Positions 18,122-27,937 are shown, counted from the stretch's first letter. The stretch is DNA of 64,000 bases from Streptomyces sp. CCM_MD2014 (GCF_000772045.1 NZ_CP009754.1:4092001-4156000), one strand, 5' to 3'. Notes: a model not told the origin generated them from the letters alone. Numbers and translations are program-made.

Positions 18122-19843
18122 TCAGTACCGCGGATGCACCAGCGTGGAAGGCGGCAGCCCGGGGATCCGGGTGCGGGCCGCGTCGCGGGCGTCCCGGGCC
18201 AGGGAATCCGGCGTGAGGGTGCGCGCACGGGGCGCCGCCGGGTCGAGACGCAGGGCGGGGGCGGTGCGCGCGGCCAGGAGGAAGCCCCAGGCGCGGGGAG
18301 CGCGAAGGGCAGCGGTGGTGCGGTCGGGCGCGGAACCGGGGCCGGGACCGGAGGCCGAGCCGTCATCGGAGGCAGCCGCGCCGGGATCGTCGGCGGCGAC
18401 GCGGTAGGCGACGGTCCGCAGGCCGGCCGCCCGGAGGGTGGCGTCCACCGTCCAGAAGGCCCGGGGGGCGGCAAAGACCGGGCCCGCGTGGACCACCAGC
18501 CGCCCGTCGGGCGCGAGCACCCGCCGCAGCAGGCCGTAGAACTCCTGCGAGTACAGCTTCGTACTGGCCGTGACGGACGGGTCGGGCAGGTCCGAGATCA
18601 CCACGTCGTACGCCGCGGAAGGCGTCGAGCGCAGCCGGTGGAAGGCGTCTCCCGGGGCGACGTGGACGCGCGCGTCGCCGTAGGCGTGCTCGTTGAGGGC
18701 GGACAGGCCGGGGTCCTGCCGGGCCAGCCGGGCCAGCCGGGGATCGAGTTCGACGACGTCGACGCGGCGTACGCCGGGGTGGCGCAGGACCTCCCGGACG
18801 GCGAGGCCGTCGCCGCCGCCGAGGACGAGGACGCGCGCGTGGGGGCCGTTCATGGCGGGGTGCACCAGCGCCTCGTGGTAGCGCCGCTCGTCGCTGCCGC
18901 GCACCCGCAGCCGCCCGTCCAGGAACAGGTCGAGGGGCCGGCCGTCGGTGTCGCCGGTGAGGACGACCTCCTGCACGTCCGTCCGCACGGCCACGCGGAC
19001 GTCCTGGCCGTACACGGCCTGCCGGGCGGCGCGTTCGAAGTCGTCGGCGAGGACGGTCGCCGTGGCGAGGAGCGCGAGGACGACCGCGTTGGCGGTCAGC
19101 AGCAGCCAGCGCGCCCGGCGGGTCAGGTCGCGCCGGAACAGGCCGAGGACCAGGGCGGCGCCGACGACCGCGTTGACGGTGCCGGTGAGCAGCGCGCCGG
19201 TGAGCTGGCCGAGGAAGGGCAGCAGGACGAAGGGGAAGGCGAGGCCGCCGACGAGCGCGCCGACGTAGTCCGCGGCGAACAGGTCGGCGACGGCACCGCC
19301 CGGGTCCTGTCTGCGCACCCGCTGGATCAGCTCCATCAGCAACGGCACCTCGGCGCCGATCAGCACGCCGATGGCCAGGGAGAAGGCGACCAGCAGGACG
19401 CGCGGGCCGTCGGCCCACAGGCCGCCCCAGCCGCCGGTCCAGGCGAAGACGGCGTACAGCACCATCGCGCTGGAGCCGCCGACGAGGGCGAGGACGGCCT
19501 CGAGCGCGCCGAAGCCGGCCGCGGCGAGGCCGCGCAGCCGCTTGGCGGCGAGCGAGCCGATGCCCATGGCGAAGACCATGACGGACAGGACGACGGACGC
19601 CTGGGTGACCGAGTCACCGATCAGGTACGAGGCGAGCGCGACGAGTTCGAGTTCGTACACGAGCCCGCAGGCCGCGCACACGAACACGCCCGCCAGCACC
19701 AGGAACCGCCCGACGGCCGGCCGGACGGGCAGCCGCGCGGGCGCCTCGGGGCCACCGGAACCACCACCGGTACCACCGGAACCGCAGGAGCCGCCCCAGG
19801 AAGGCGGAGAGCCGGGCGGGGCGGGCACGTGCGGTTCGATCAC
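18122..19843 (-). CDS. Membrane-anchored spermidine-synthase-like protein
   Basis: A 573-aa protein from a GTG. A Gly-rich N-terminus is followed by about seven hydrophobic helices (about residues 45-270) and then an aminopropyltransferase/methyltransferase-type Rossmann domain (about 290-500). The latter shows [19 protein letters not shown] (nucleotide-binding glycine loop), [15 protein letters not shown] and [11 protein letters not shown]. Related proteins occur across Streptomyces next to DUF2617, as here. The polyamine substrate is unproven and other uses of the fold are possible. The C-terminus has a long Ala/Asp/Gly linker and ends without known motifs. Confidence 0.82.
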   Translation of the reverse strand: MIEPHVPAPPGSPPSWGGSCGSGGTGGGSGGPEAPARLPVRPAVGRFLVLAGVFVCAACGLVYELELVALASYLIGDSVTQASVVLSVMVFAMGIGSLAAKRLRGLAAAGFGALEAVLALVGGSSAMVLYAVFAWTGGWGGLWADGPRVLLVAFSLAIGVLIGAEVPLLMELIQRVRRQDPGGAVADLFAADYVGALVGGLAFPFVLLPFLGQLTGALLTGTVNAVVGAALVLGLFRRDLTRRARWLLLTANAVVLALLATATVLADDFERAARQAVYGQDVRVAVRTDVQEVVLTGDTDGRPLDLFLDGRLRVRGSDERRYHEALVHPAMNGPHARVLVLGGGDGLAVREVLRHPGVRRVDVVELDPRLARLARQDPGLSALNEHAYGDARVHVAPGDAFHRLRSTPSAAYDVVISDLPDPSVTASTKLYSQEFYGLLRRVLAPDGRLVVHAGPVFAAPRAFWTVDATLRAAGLRTVAYRVAADDPGAAASDDGSASGPGPGSAPDRTTAALRAPRAWGFLLAARTAPALRLDPAAPRARTLTPDSLARDARDAARTRIPGLPPSTLVHPRY

Positions 19844-19987
19844 GCAGTGACGTTACGTCACTCCCCCACTGCGCATCGTCACCCACACGTGTGAAACTCA
19901 GGTCCTCTCGGGCACCACAGGTTTATCCGGCCCCCACCTGCGCACCTGACCGGCAGTCCCCAGACACGCCGGCCCGCGCCCCTCCGC

Positions 19988-20524
19988 TCACACCGCGGAC
20001 CGGCTGAGCTGCGACGCCGGCACCCGCACGCCCACCCGGGTCCGCGTCGCCACCAACTGGCCGTCCTGCGGATAGGCGTGCCAGGTCCGCCAGTGCACCT
20101 GCCCCTCGTGCCGCTGGGCCAGCAGCGCGGTGAACGCGTGCGGACTGCCCGGGAAGACCCCGGCCAGGCCGTGCGGGTGGTCGGAGACCAGCGCGATCAA
20201 CTCCTGGGCACGACCGGCGAAGGAACCCGGCGTCAGCACCTCCACGCGGGCGGCGAACTCGTACTCCCAGTCGCCCACCCGCTTGGCGACGCCCAGCGGA
20301 AGGGGGGTACTGCTTCCGGGAATGCACGCCACCGTCTCCGAGCAGCTGCCCCGCTCCTCCTCGAGCAGGACTTGATGAGAGGCCCCCAGAAGTCTCAACT
20401 GCAGTTTGGCGTCCTTCAGTTCGACGTCGAGACAGGCGAGCGCGGGCAGCGGCTCGCGCCCCAGGGCCCAGGCCAGGTCGGCGGCGCGGGTGTCGGTGTA
20501 GGCGGTTGTCAGGGTCGTGAGCAT
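19988..20524 (-). CDS. DUF2617 family protein
   Basis: A 178-aa protein from the ATG at 20524 (MLTTLTTAYTDTRAADLAWAL); an open frame runs seven codons further. The blocks WEYEFAARVEVLTPGSFA, FPGSPHAFTALLAQ and WRTWHAYPQ match what is known of the DUF2617 family in actinobacteria. No catalytic residues can be proposed. It lies 144 bp upstream of, and reads the same way as, the spermidine-synthase-like gene, and the pair is a recurring neighbourhood. In related genomes small membrane genes also belong here; only the Gly-rich protein at 20925 could fill that place. Confidence 0.75.
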   Translation of the reverse strand: MLTTLTTAYTDTRAADLAWALGREPLPALACLDVELKDAKLQLRLLGASHQVLLEEERGSCSETVACIPGSSTPLPLGVAKRVGDWEYEFAARVEVLTPGSFAGRAQELIALVSDHPHGLAGVFPGSPHAFTALLAQRHEGQVHWRTWHAYPQDGQLVATRTRVGVRVPASQLSRSAV

Positions 20525-20848
20525 GGATCGGCTCCGCAAGCACACAAGGAGAGGAAGGTGTGGGGCCTGCGCATCCGGGGCACTGCCGGGGATGCGGCCC
20601 GCTCAGCCCAGTCGGCCGGTCAGGAGGGGGGTCAACAGGTCGTCCGAGGAGCTGCGTTGATGAACAAGAGCGAATCATGAACGGTGGCGCCGCCACAGCG
20701 TTTTTACCCAACTTCGTGGCGTTTCCATCCCTCAGGGGGCTCAACAGCTCAACTGTTCAACCATGGCGCACACCCCGTCCGTACGGCGTGCGCCGGTGCG
20801 TGGAAGCGCCCACCGGGCGGGCGGCCCGGCGGGCGCTCTGTGTGGGGG
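20525..20848. other. Intergenic region upstream of DUF2617
   Basis: About 320 bp without a supported gene. It should contain the promoter of the DUF2617 gene and receive the terminator of the Gly/Cys-rich gene. The stretch around 20640-20770 is less GC-rich than its surroundings (runs such as CGTTTTTACCC), as expected for a promoter. The short frames crossing it are not supported by codon bias. Confidence 0.5.
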
Positions 20849-20886
20849 GCTCGGGGCCCGGTCCCAGGAACGGGCCCCGCGGAGCC
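20849..20886 (-). terminator. Terminator after the Gly/Cys-rich gene
   Basis: GGCTC-GGGGCCCG pairs with CGGGCCCC-GCG-GAGCC around a ten-base loop, giving a strong stem with one bulge. It starts about 40 bp past the stop codon at 20925 in the direction of transcription. Confidence 0.65.
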
Positions 20887-20924
20887 GGATGCGGTTCCCC
20901 CTGCAGGAGCTCAGCTGCCCCGTG

Positions 20925-21218
20925 TCAGCTGCCTCCACCGCATCCGCCGCCCCCTCCTCCCCCGCAGGACGACCCGCCTCCGCAGGACGAGCCGCCACCG
21001 CAGGAGTGGTCCGAGTGGTGGCCGCCCGAGGACGAGCCGCCCCCGTCGCCGGCCCACCAGCTGTTGGTGCCGCCCCCGCTGTCGCCGCCCCCGCCCGTGC
21101 CGGGCCGGCGCGACCCCCTGCCGCTCCTCGTCCGCACCGGGCGGGACGTGCGCCGGCCCACCACGAACACCCTGACCAGCAGGGCTGCGAGCACGAACAG
21201 GATGATGCCTGTGACCAC
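20925..21218 (-). CDS. Small membrane protein with Gly/Ser/Cys-rich tail
   Basis: A 97-aa protein from a GTG at 21218 preceded by GGAGG at eight bases. Residues 2-18 form one membrane helix (VTGIILFVLAALLVRVFVV), then an Arg-rich stretch, then a low-complexity tail with GG repeats, WWAGDGGG, HHSDHS and four cysteines spaced by glycines (CGGGSSC...). Such tails may bind metal or sit in the cell envelope, but this is not established. The longer frame reaching 21359 has no ribosome site. I do not recognise a named family. Confidence 0.65.
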   Translation of the reverse strand: MVTGIILFVLAALLVRVFVVGRRTSRPVRTRSGRGSRRPGTGGGGDSGGGTNSWWAGDGGGSSSGGHHSDHSCGGGSSCGGGSSCGGGGGGGCGGGS

Positions 21219-21401
21219 GGCTCCACCCTCCTTCCCTTCCGGGCCGCGCCCGGAAGTCCCCCGAAGCAATCCCCCGTCGGACGCCTCGCTGTGTGTCGAT
21301 TGCCTGTGCTTCCCGCCGTGAAGCCCGCGGCGTGCACGGGAGATGCCCCTCGCCGCCACGCCCCAAAGCAGAGTTGAGGAAGTCCAGAGCTTCGGCGCAG
21401 G

Positions 21402-22601
21402 ATGGCCGCCATGACCTCGATGAGCTCAAGCGCCCGCCCCCTCCTGAACCGCCGGCTCGCCGAGTTCGGGACGACGATCTTCGCCGAGATGTCCGCCCTG
21501 GCGGTGAGGACCGGGGCGATCAACCTCGGTCAGGGCTTCCCCGACACCGACGGCCCCGAGGAGATCCGCGAGGCCGCCGTCCGGGCACTGCGCGACGGAC
21601 GCGGCAACCAGTACCCGCCGGGCCCGGGCGTCCCCGAGCTGCGCACCGCCGTCGCCGACCACCAGCGGCGCCGCTACGGCCTGTCCTACGACCCCGACAC
21701 CGAGGTCCTGGTCACCGCGGGCGCCACCGAGGCCATCGCCGCCGCCCTGCTGGCCCTCGTCGAGCCCGGCGACGAGGTCGTCGCGCTGGAGCCGTACTAC
21801 GACTCGTACGCGGCGTGCATCGCGATGGCGGGCGGCACGCGCGTGCCCGTCACCCTGCGCCCGCACGAGGGCGCGTTCCGCCTGGACCTGGACGAGCTGC
21901 GCGACGCCGTCACCGACCGCACCCGCCTCCTGCTGCTGAACACCCCGCACAACCCGACGGGCACGGTCCTGACCCGCGCCGAGCTGGCGGCGATCGCCGA
22001 GCTGGCCGTGGAGCGGGACCTGCTGGTGGTGACCGACGAGGTCTACGAGCACCTGGTCTTCGACGGCGCCGAGCACATCCCCCTGGCGACCTTCCCGGGG
22101 ATGCGGGAGCGCACGGTGAGCATCGGGTCGGCCGGCAAGACGTTCTCCTTCACCGGCTGGAAGGTCGGCTGGGTCACCGCCGCGCCGGCCCTGCTCACGG
22201 CGGTCCGCTCGGCCAAGCAGTACCTGACGTACGTCAGCGCGGGCCCCTTCCAGTACGCGGTCGCCGAGGCGCTCGCGCTGCCGGACTCGTACTTCGCCGC
22301 CTACCGGGAGGACATGGAGGCCAAGCGGAACCTGCTGGCCGCGGGGCTGGCCGAGGCGGGCCTCGGCGTCCACCGGCCCGCCGGGACCTACTTCGTCACC
22401 ACGGACATCCGCCCGCTCGGCGAGAGCGACGGCATCGCCTTCTGCCGCTCCCTGCCGGAGCGTGCGGGCGTCGTCGCCGTCCCCAACGCGGTCTTCTACG
22501 ACCACCGGGAGGCGGGCGCGCCGTTCGTGCGGTTCGCGTTCTGCAAGCGGATTCCGGTGCTTCAGGAGGCGGTACAGCGCCTGAAGACCCTGGCGGGGTA
22601 G
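21402..22601 (+). CDS. PLP-dependent class I/II aminotransferase
   Basis: A 399-aa fold-type I aminotransferase. It has INLGQGFPDTDGP, the cofactor site VTAGATEAIAAALL, the Asn/Pro block LLLNTPHNPTGTVL, DEVYEHLVFDG with the ring-contacting Asp and Tyr, and the Schiff-base Lys in GSAGKTFSFTGWKVGW. The C-terminal FVRFAFCK holds the carboxylate-binding Arg. The pattern fits the group that includes methionine/kynurenine aminotransferases and actinobacterial N-succinyl-diaminopimelate aminotransferase; these cannot be separated by eye. Starts at 21402, 21411 or 21420 are all possible. Confidence 0.9.
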   Translation: MAAMTSMSSSARPLLNRRLAEFGTTIFAEMSALAVRTGAINLGQGFPDTDGPEEIREAAVRALRDGRGNQYPPGPGVPELRTAVADHQRRRYGLSYDPDTEVLVTAGATEAIAAALLALVEPGDEVVALEPYYDSYAACIAMAGGTRVPVTLRPHEGAFRLDLDELRDAVTDRTRLLLLNTPHNPTGTVLTRAELAAIAELAVERDLLVVTDEVYEHLVFDGAEHIPLATFPGMRERTVSIGSAGKTFSFTGWKVGWVTAAPALLTAVRSAKQYLTYVSAGPFQYAVAEALALPDSYFAAYREDMEAKRNLLAAGLAEAGLGVHRPAGTYFVTTDIRPLGESDGIAFCRSLPERAGVVAVPNAVFYDHREAGAPFVRFAFCKRIPVLQEAVQRLKTLAG

Positions 22602-22620
22602 CCCGTCCGCACCGGTACGA

Positions 22621-22661
22621 CGAGAGCCCGGGCCCCGGTGGTGCCGGGGTCCGGGCTCTCG
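22621..22661. terminator. Bidirectional terminator between aminotransferase and YbjN genes
   Basis: CGAGAGCCCGGGCCCCGG and CCGGGGTCCGGGCTCTCG form an 18-bp stem with one G-U pair and a TGGTG loop. It lies 20 bp after the aminotransferase stop and 22 bp after the stop of the convergent YbjN gene, so it can serve both. Confidence 0.85.
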
Positions 22662-22683
22662 TCGACTCAGCCGCGGGGAGGGA

Positions 22684-23220
22684 CTACTCGCCGTCCTCGT
22701 CGGCCGGCTTCTCCGACTCGTTGACGTCCTGCTCCAGTCCGAGCTGCTCCACGAGCCACCGGTCGAACTCGATGGCGGCCCGCACCCAGCTGACCGTGGA
22801 GGAGACGAAGTGCTCCAGGCTGACGCCCATGCCGATCAGCATCTGGGCCTCGCCGATCAGACGGACCGTGCCGTCGTCGTGGGTGTGGGAGTACACCTTG
22901 GGCCACAGGGTGCGCCGGTTCCAGTCGTCGACCGACTCGAGGAGCTGGGGCTTCTCGTCGATCTGGTGGGGCCGGTCGTAGAACGTCCGCACCGAGAAGA
23001 CCTGCTGGTCGCCCTCGCCGCGGAACATGAAGTACGTGCGGAACTGCTCCCACGGCGCCGCGAGGTCGCCCTCGTCGTCGACGACGTACTTCAGCTCCAT
23101 CTGCTCGAGGAGCTGCTTCACAAGATCCTGATCCGGGACGACGGGGCCCGCCGGTCCTTGGGGCTGCGGCTCGGGCTGCTTGCCCCCGAAGTTCGGAATC
23201 GAGGACGGGTCGATGCTCAC
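22684..23220 (-). CDS. YbjN domain-containing protein
   Basis: A 178-aa acidic soluble protein from a GTG at 23220 (VSIDPSSIPNFGG); GAAGGGA lies upstream. After a Pro/Gln-rich N-terminus, residues about 45-165 match the YbjN-like fold, which resembles type III secretion chaperones (LKYVVDDEGDLAAPWEQFRTYFMF...; AQMLIGMGVSLEHFVSSTVSW). These proteins probably bind partner proteins; the partner is unknown. It lies just downstream of clpB in the same orientation, with a gap of about 170 bp. Confidence 0.8.
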   Translation of the reverse strand: MSIDPSSIPNFGGKQPEPQPQGPAGPVVPDQDLVKQLLEQMELKYVVDDEGDLAAPWEQFRTYFMFRGEGDQQVFSVRTFYDRPHQIDEKPQLLESVDDWNRRTLWPKVYSHTHDDGTVRLIGEAQMLIGMGVSLEHFVSSTVSWVRAAIEFDRWLVEQLGLEQDVNESEKPADEDGE

Positions 23221-23391
23221 CGTGAATTTCCCTTCGTACGGATCAGGCCATCCTCCACCATGCGGGGAGGGGCGTGGCAAGCCCGCCGTGAGCCTGTCAG
23301 CCCTGGGCTGACTCGATCCGGCCGGTCGGGTACCCCTGCGGGGCCCCGGCAACCCGAGGGACGGGCCGCCGGGGCGGGCGTGGCGTGACGG

Positions 23392-25989
23392 CTACAGCGT
23401 CTTGCCGCTCGCGGGGCCCACGATCAGGTCGTCGCCGAAGCGGTCCACGCGGACCGTGTCGCCGTCCTTGATCTCGCCGGCGAGGATCTCGCGGGCGAGC
23501 CGGTCGCCGATCGCGGTCTGGACGAGGCGGCGCAGCGGGCGGGCGCCGTAGGCCGGGTCGTTGCCCTCCTCCGCCAGCCAGGCGAGGGCCTCGTCGGTGA
23601 CCTCCAGGGTGAGGCGGCGTTCGGCGAGGCGCCGGGCCAGGCCGTTGATCTGCAGCCGTGCGATGCGGCTCAGCTCTTCCTTGCTGAGCGCCGAGAAGAC
23701 CACCAGGTCGTCGAGCCGGTTGAGGAACTCCGGCTTGAAGGAGGCCCGCACCACCTCCAGGACCTGCTCCTTCTTCTCCGCCTCGCCGGTGGTCGGGTCG
23801 ACCAGGTACTGGCTGCCCAGGTTGGAGGTGAGCACCAGGATGGTGTTGCGGAAGTCGACGGTGCGGCCCTGGCCGTCGGTGAGGCGGCCGTCGTCGAGCA
23901 CCTGGAGCAGGATGTCGAAGACCTCGGGGTGCGCCTTCTCCACCTCGTCGAGCAGCACGACGGTGTAGGGCCGCCGCCGCACCGCCTCGGTGAGCTGGCC
24001 GCCCTCCTCGTACCCGACGTATCCGGGCGGGGCGCCGACCAGCCGGGCCACGCTGTGCTTCTCGCTGTACTCGCTCATGTCGATGCGGACCATGGCCCGC
24101 TCGTCGTCGAAGAGGAAGTCGGCGAGCGCCTTGGCCAGCTCGGTCTTGCCGACACCGGTGGGGCCGAGGAAGAGGAACGAACCGGTCGGGCGGTCCGGGT
24201 CGGCGATCCCGGCCCGGGAGCGCCGTACGGCGTCGGAGACGGCCCGTACGGCCTCGGTCTGCCCGATGAGCCGCTTGCCCAGCTCGTCCTCCATGCGCAG
24301 CAGCTTCTGCGTCTCGCCCTCCATGAGGCGCCCTGCGGGGATGCCGGTCCAGGAGGCGACGACGTCGGCGATGTCGTCGGCGCCGACCTCCTCCTTGACC
24401 ATGGTGTCCCGGGCGACTTCTTCCTCCGCCTCGGAGGCGGCCTCCAGGTCCCGCTCCAGCGTCGGGATCTCGCCGTAGAGCAGCTTGCTGGCGGTGTCGA
24501 AGTCGCCGTCGCGCTGGGCGCGCTCGGCCTGCCCGCGCAGTTCGTCGAGCTTCTCCTTCAGCTCGCCGACCCGGTTGAGGGACTGCTTCTCCTTCTCCCA
24601 GCGGGCGTTGAGGCCGCGCAGCTCCTCCTCCTTGTCGGCGAGGTCGCGGCGCAGCCGCTCCAGGCGTTCGAGGGAGGCGGCGTCGGTCTCCTTGCCGATC
24701 GCCAGCTCCTCCATCTTCAGCCGGTCGACGGCGCGCTGGAGTTCGTCGATCTCGACGGGCGAGGAGTCGATCTCCATGCGCAGCCGGGAGGCGGCCTCGT
24801 CGACGAGGTCGATGGCCTTGTCGGGCAGGAAACGGGAGGTGATGTAGCGGTCGGAGAGGCTCGCGGCGGCCACCAGCGCGCTGTCCGCGATCTGCACCTT
24901 GTGGTGCGCCTCGTACCGCCCCTTGAGTCCGCGCAGGATCGCGATGGAGTCCTCGACGGTCGGCTCGGCGACCAGCACCTGCTGGAAGCGGCGCTCCAGG
25001 GCGGGGTCCTTCTCGATCCGCTCCCGGTACTCGTCGAGCGTCGTGGCACCCACCATGCGCAGCTCGCCGCGGGCCAGCATGGGCTTGAGCATGTTCCCGG
25101 CGTCCATGGCGGAGTCCCCGCCGGCGCCGGCGCCGACGACGGTGTGCAGCTCGTCGATGAAGGTGACGACCTGCCCGTCGGAGTCCTTGATCTCGGCGAG
25201 GACGGTCTTGAGCCGCTCCTCGAACTCGCCCCGGTACTTGGCCCCGGCGACCATGGCCCCGAGGTCCAGCGCCACCAGCCGCTTGTCCTTCAGCGACTCG
25301 GGCACGTCCCCCTTGACGATCCGCTGGGCGAGCCCTTCGACGACGGCCGTCTTGCCGACGCCGGGTTCGCCGATGAGCACGGGGTTGTTCTTGGTCCGCC
25401 GGCTCAGCACCTGCACGACGCGGCGGATCTCCTGGTCGCGGCCGATGACGGGGTCGAGCTTGCCGTCCCGGGCGGCGGCGGTGAGGTCGGTGCCGAACTT
25501 CTCCAGGGCCTTGTACTGGCCCTCGGGGTCGGGAGTGGTCACGCGGCGCCCTCCCCTCGCCTTGCGGAAGGCCTCCTGCAGCTTCTTGGCACTCGCTCCC
25601 TGCCCCTCCAGTACCTCACTGGCCGCGCCGCCCTTCGCGGCGATGCCGAGGAGCAGGTGCTCGGTGGAGAGGTACTCGTCCCCGAGTTCCTTGGCGCGGG
25701 CCTGGGCGTCGGCGACCACGGCGAGCATCTCACGGTTGGGCTGCGGGGGTGCGACGGTGGACCCGGTCACGCTGGGCAGCCCGCCGACGATGCGCTCGGC
25801 GCCGGAGCGTACGGCGGCGAGGTCGGCCTCGACGGCGGCGAGCAGGTCGGTGATGTTCTCGTTGTCCTGCCCCTGGAGCAGCGCAAGGAGCAGGTGGGCG
25901 GGGGTGAGGTCGGCGTTTCCCTCGGTCACGGCCCGGTTGCTGGCCGCGTTGATCGCGTCCCGGCTCCGGTTGGTCAGCTCGGCGTCCAC
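23392..25989 (-). CDS. clpB: ClpB disaggregase (Hsp100 chaperone)
   Basis: An 865-aa AAA+ chaperone that, with DnaK, extracts proteins from aggregates. The parts are in the right order: Clp-N repeats (about 1-145), NBD1 with Walker [14 protein letters not shown] and a pore loop [10 protein letters not shown], the long coiled-coil middle domain (about 400-520, ending before TMVKEEV), NBD2 with Walker [16 protein letters not shown] and pore GYVGYEEGG, and the C-terminal domain. The GTG at 25989 ([14 protein letters not shown]) has GAGGAGAG before it and matches the family N-terminus. A HAIR site 50 bp upstream implies control by HspR, as for the dnaK operon at 32.4-36.7 kb. Confidence 0.97.
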   Translation of the reverse strand: MDAELTNRSRDAINAASNRAVTEGNADLTPAHLLLALLQGQDNENITDLLAAVEADLAAVRSGAERIVGGLPSVTGSTVAPPQPNREMLAVVADAQARAKELGDEYLSTEHLLLGIAAKGGAASEVLEGQGASAKKLQEAFRKARGGRRVTTPDPEGQYKALEKFGTDLTAAARDGKLDPVIGRDQEIRRVVQVLSRRTKNNPVLIGEPGVGKTAVVEGLAQRIVKGDVPESLKDKRLVALDLGAMVAGAKYRGEFEERLKTVLAEIKDSDGQVVTFIDELHTVVGAGAGGDSAMDAGNMLKPMLARGELRMVGATTLDEYRERIEKDPALERRFQQVLVAEPTVEDSIAILRGLKGRYEAHHKVQIADSALVAAASLSDRYITSRFLPDKAIDLVDEAASRLRMEIDSSPVEIDELQRAVDRLKMEELAIGKETDAASLERLERLRRDLADKEEELRGLNARWEKEKQSLNRVGELKEKLDELRGQAERAQRDGDFDTASKLLYGEIPTLERDLEAASEAEEEVARDTMVKEEVGADDIADVVASWTGIPAGRLMEGETQKLLRMEDELGKRLIGQTEAVRAVSDAVRRSRAGIADPDRPTGSFLFLGPTGVGKTELAKALADFLFDDERAMVRIDMSEYSEKHSVARLVGAPPGYVGYEEGGQLTEAVRRRPYTVVLLDEVEKAHPEVFDILLQVLDDGRLTDGQGRTVDFRNTILVLTSNLGSQYLVDPTTGEAEKKEQVLEVVRASFKPEFLNRLDDLVVFSALSKEELSRIARLQINGLARRLAERRLTLEVTDEALAWLAEEGNDPAYGARPLRRLVQTAIGDRLAREILAGEIKDGDTVRVDRFGDDLIVGPASGKTL

Positions 25990-26038
25990 GTTCTGGCTCT
26001 CCTCCTCGCGTAGTGCTGACTCATCCAGCGTACACAAA

Positions 26039-26059
26039 GTTGAGCCTGCTCCACTCAAG
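26039..26059. promoter_or_regulatory. HAIR element (HspR operator) at clpB
   Basis: GTTGAGC-N7-ACTCAAG, against the HspR consensus CTTGAGT-N7-ACTCAAG. The right arm is perfect and the left arm matches in the TTGAG core. It lies 50-70 bp upstream of the clpB GTG, where HspR would block transcription. Confidence 0.85.
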
Positions 26060-26278
26060 GCGGACATCGCACGTCCCCGTCGGCGGACCTCGAGGTGGTC
26101 GGGAAGGGATCGGCAAGGACTCCGGACGCGCCACACGGTGCCTTTTCGGCCAGCCGCGGAACCGGCCGGTATCGCGAGATGTCCGCACATGCGACAGCGG
26201 CGTCACCGTGTTCAGGTCACGGTGACGCCGCTGCCGGGGGGAAGCACCTGAGCGATCTGTTACGACGGGGGAATCGCG

Positions 26279-26614
26279 TCAGGCACTGCGGGGGGTGGCC
26301 GAGATGGTCCTCACTTCGGGGACGTCCGGCTGCTCGAGCCGGTGGTCCCGCTGGTCCAGGTTCACAAAGATCATTCCGTACCGGACGGCACACCGCACGG
26401 GCTGCGGCGCCCCCCGAGGCCGCCGCAGACACCGGTACGCCCGCACGTCGCCGTCCTCGTCCAGCGTGACGACGACCGGCTCGCCGAAGACGGTCACCAT
26501 CAGGGAGTCACCGGCGTGCGGGATCGCGGTGACCAGGTCGATGAAGTGCCAGCCGGAGCGGTAGGCGGTGGCCATTTCTCGCCGGAAGGAGCGGTCGTCA
26601 GGTGGCGTCGTCAT
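26279..26614 (-). CDS. Rieske-fold-like protein lacking Fe-S ligands
   Basis: A 111-aa protein starting one base after the stop of the 59-aa peptide gene. The order GWHFIDLVTAIPHAGDSLMV, TVFGEPVVVTLDEDGDVRAY, RPRGAPQPVRCAVRYGMIFVNLD follows the N-terminal Rieske domain of ring-hydroxylating oxygenases. However, the two CxH / CxxH ligand pairs are missing: the first is RCLRRPRG and the second is reduced to RCAVRYGM. It therefore cannot hold a normal [2Fe-2S] cluster. It may be a repurposed binding domain made together with the peptide, or a shortened remnant with an intact frame. Codon use is normal. Confidence 0.6.
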   Translation of the reverse strand: MTTPPDDRSFRREMATAYRSGWHFIDLVTAIPHAGDSLMVTVFGEPVVVTLDEDGDVRAYRCLRRPRGAPQPVRCAVRYGMIFVNLDQRDHRLEQPDVPEVRTISATPRSA

Positions 26615-26615
26615 G

Positions 26616-26795
26616 TCACGACCACACCGTGTCGTCCGTGACGGCAGCTGTGTCTGCACCGACGGACACCGCCACTGACTCGACACCACTCGCACGCTCG
26701 TCACCCTGCACACCAGCGAGGCCATTCAGTGCTCCGAAGGCCACGACGGCGGAGAAGGCGGCGACAAGCACCGAGCGAAGCATTCTCTTAGACAT
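26616..26795 (-). CDS. Small exported peptide (59 aa)
   Basis: From the ATG at 26795 (MSKRMLRSVLVAAFSAVVAF) the peptide has a short basic start, a hydrophobic stretch to about residue 25 and an Ala/Gly region fitting a signal peptide. A tail of about 30 residues rich in Val, Ser, Asp and Thr follows and ends in DDTVWS. Only one base separates its stop from the Rieske-like gene, so the two are co-translated. It is divergent from the three-regulator operon. A role as a secreted signal or processed peptide is possible but unproven. No cysteines or class motifs are present in the tail. Confidence 0.65.
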   Translation of the reverse strand: MSKRMLRSVLVAAFSAVVAFGALNGLAGVQGDERASGVESVAVSVGADTAAVTDDTVWS

Positions 26796-26932
26796 AGTCG
26801 GCTTCGTCCTCACTTGAAGGTCCCCTCTTCCCCCGTCGGATAAGACGATGGCTCATATAGGCACGTCATGGCCACACAATCGGTGCATCATGTTCCTGCA
26901 TGTTCAGGACCCTGGGGGGTGGAGATTTAGTA
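26796..26932. promoter_or_regulatory. Divergent promoter region between peptide gene and regulator operon
   Basis: 137 bp, notably AT-richer than the flanks, must carry both promoters. Two short repeats GTGCATCATGTT and CCTGCATGTT overlap near 26882-26903, a possible operator for one of the regulators. The regulator start at 26933 has a GGTGGAG ribosome site. Confidence 0.5.
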
Positions 26933-27937
26933 ATGAATCGGACTAATGAGGCACATGCCCATGGGATTACTGAACTGTGCGAGGAGGGGGGACGTCTCTA
27001 CGCGAACGCGCTGCGCACCGGACGTATCGCTCGCGCGGAGGCGAGCCTGGCCCCTTGCCTCATCGAGCTGGCCCTGCTGCACCCCGACCCCGATGACGCC
27101 GACTGGCTGCGCCCCGTCCCCCCGTCCATCGCCCTGTCACAGCGTCTCAATCCGATCGAGCGGGAGATCGCCAACCACCGGCGGACGTCGATCAGGCTGA
27201 CGGAAGCCTTCGAGCCGTTCATGACCCTGAGCGCACAGGGGACCGCGCCGATCCACTCGATCACGGTGCTGGAAGGGCTCGACCGCATCAACTCGGCTCT
27301 CGACCTGGCCACGACACAGTGCAAGAACGAGGTACTGACCGTTCAGCCGAGCGCACGCCACCCGGAGCGCCGGCTCATCGAGGGCATGGAACGGGACAAA
27401 ACGCTGACCGGGCGCGGCGTGCGCATACGGACGCTCTACCAGCACACCGCCCGGTACAGCGCGGAACGACTGGCCTACGTGGACCGGTTCTCCAACGGCA
27501 AGGCGGAGTACCGGACCATCGACGAACTGGTCGAACGCCTCATCATCTGCGATGACACGGTCGCGTTCATCCCGGTCCGCGACGATCGTCAGGTGGCGCT
27601 GGAGATCCGTCATCCGGGCCTCGTCGGATACCTGATCAAGGTCTTCGAGTTCATGTGGGGCCGCGCCGTCCCGCTCAGCGCCGGCGCCCCCTACGAAACG
27701 GCCCCCGACGGCATCACCGACATCCAGCACTCCATCGCGAAACTTCTGGTGGAAGGTCACGTCGACGAGGCCATCGCCCGCCGCCTGGGGATGAATGTGC
27801 GGACCTGCCGGGCGCACATAGCCAAACTGGCCACCGCCCTGGGCAGCGGGAGCCGCGCCCAGCTCGGGTACCTCATAGCTCAGTCCGGAATCCTCGAACA
27901 AGGGAACCCGGACGGGGGAGAGGAAGCCCACTCATGA
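26933..27937 (+). CDS. LuxR-type HTH regulator with N-terminal helical and TrmB-like domains (copy A)
   Basis: A 334-aa protein from the ATG at 26933, chosen over an in-frame ATG at 26900 because of the GGTGGAG site. Layout: an N-terminal helical segment (LCEEGGRLYANALRTGRI; LALLHPDPDD), a helical linker ending near 110, a middle domain (about 120-245; EVLTVQPSARHPERRL, GVRIRTLYQHTARY, DDTVAFIPV) like the PLD/TrmB-type effector domain of Streptomyces LuxR-family regulators, and a C-terminal LuxR HTH (about 262-325; LLVEGHVDEAIARRLGMNVRTCRAHIAKL). First of three tandem paralogs joined by ATGA overlaps. The ligand is unknown. Confidence 0.85.
   Translation: MNRTNEAHAHGITELCEEGGRLYANALRTGRIARAEASLAPCLIELALLHPDPDDADWLRPVPPSIALSQRLNPIEREIANHRRTSIRLTEAFEPFMTLSAQGTAPIHSITVLEGLDRINSALDLATTQCKNEVLTVQPSARHPERRLIEGMERDKTLTGRGVRIRTLYQHTARYSAERLAYVDRFSNGKAEYRTIDELVERLIICDDTVAFIPVRDDRQVALEIRHPGLVGYLIKVFEFMWGRAVPLSAGAPYETAPDGITDIQHSIAKLLVEGHVDEAIARRLGMNVRTCRAHIAKLATALGSGSRAQLGYLIAQSGILEQGNPDGGEEAHS

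Noticed and set aside
16583-19894. 1103-codon rightward frame across the third kinase and the spermidine-synthase-like gene
   Set aside because: It crosses several real genes on the other strand and a clear intergenic region; its composition is that of an antisense frame and it has no ribosome site.
23929-26013. 694-codon frame opposite clpB
   Set aside because: Antisense shadow of clpB with no recognisable domain.
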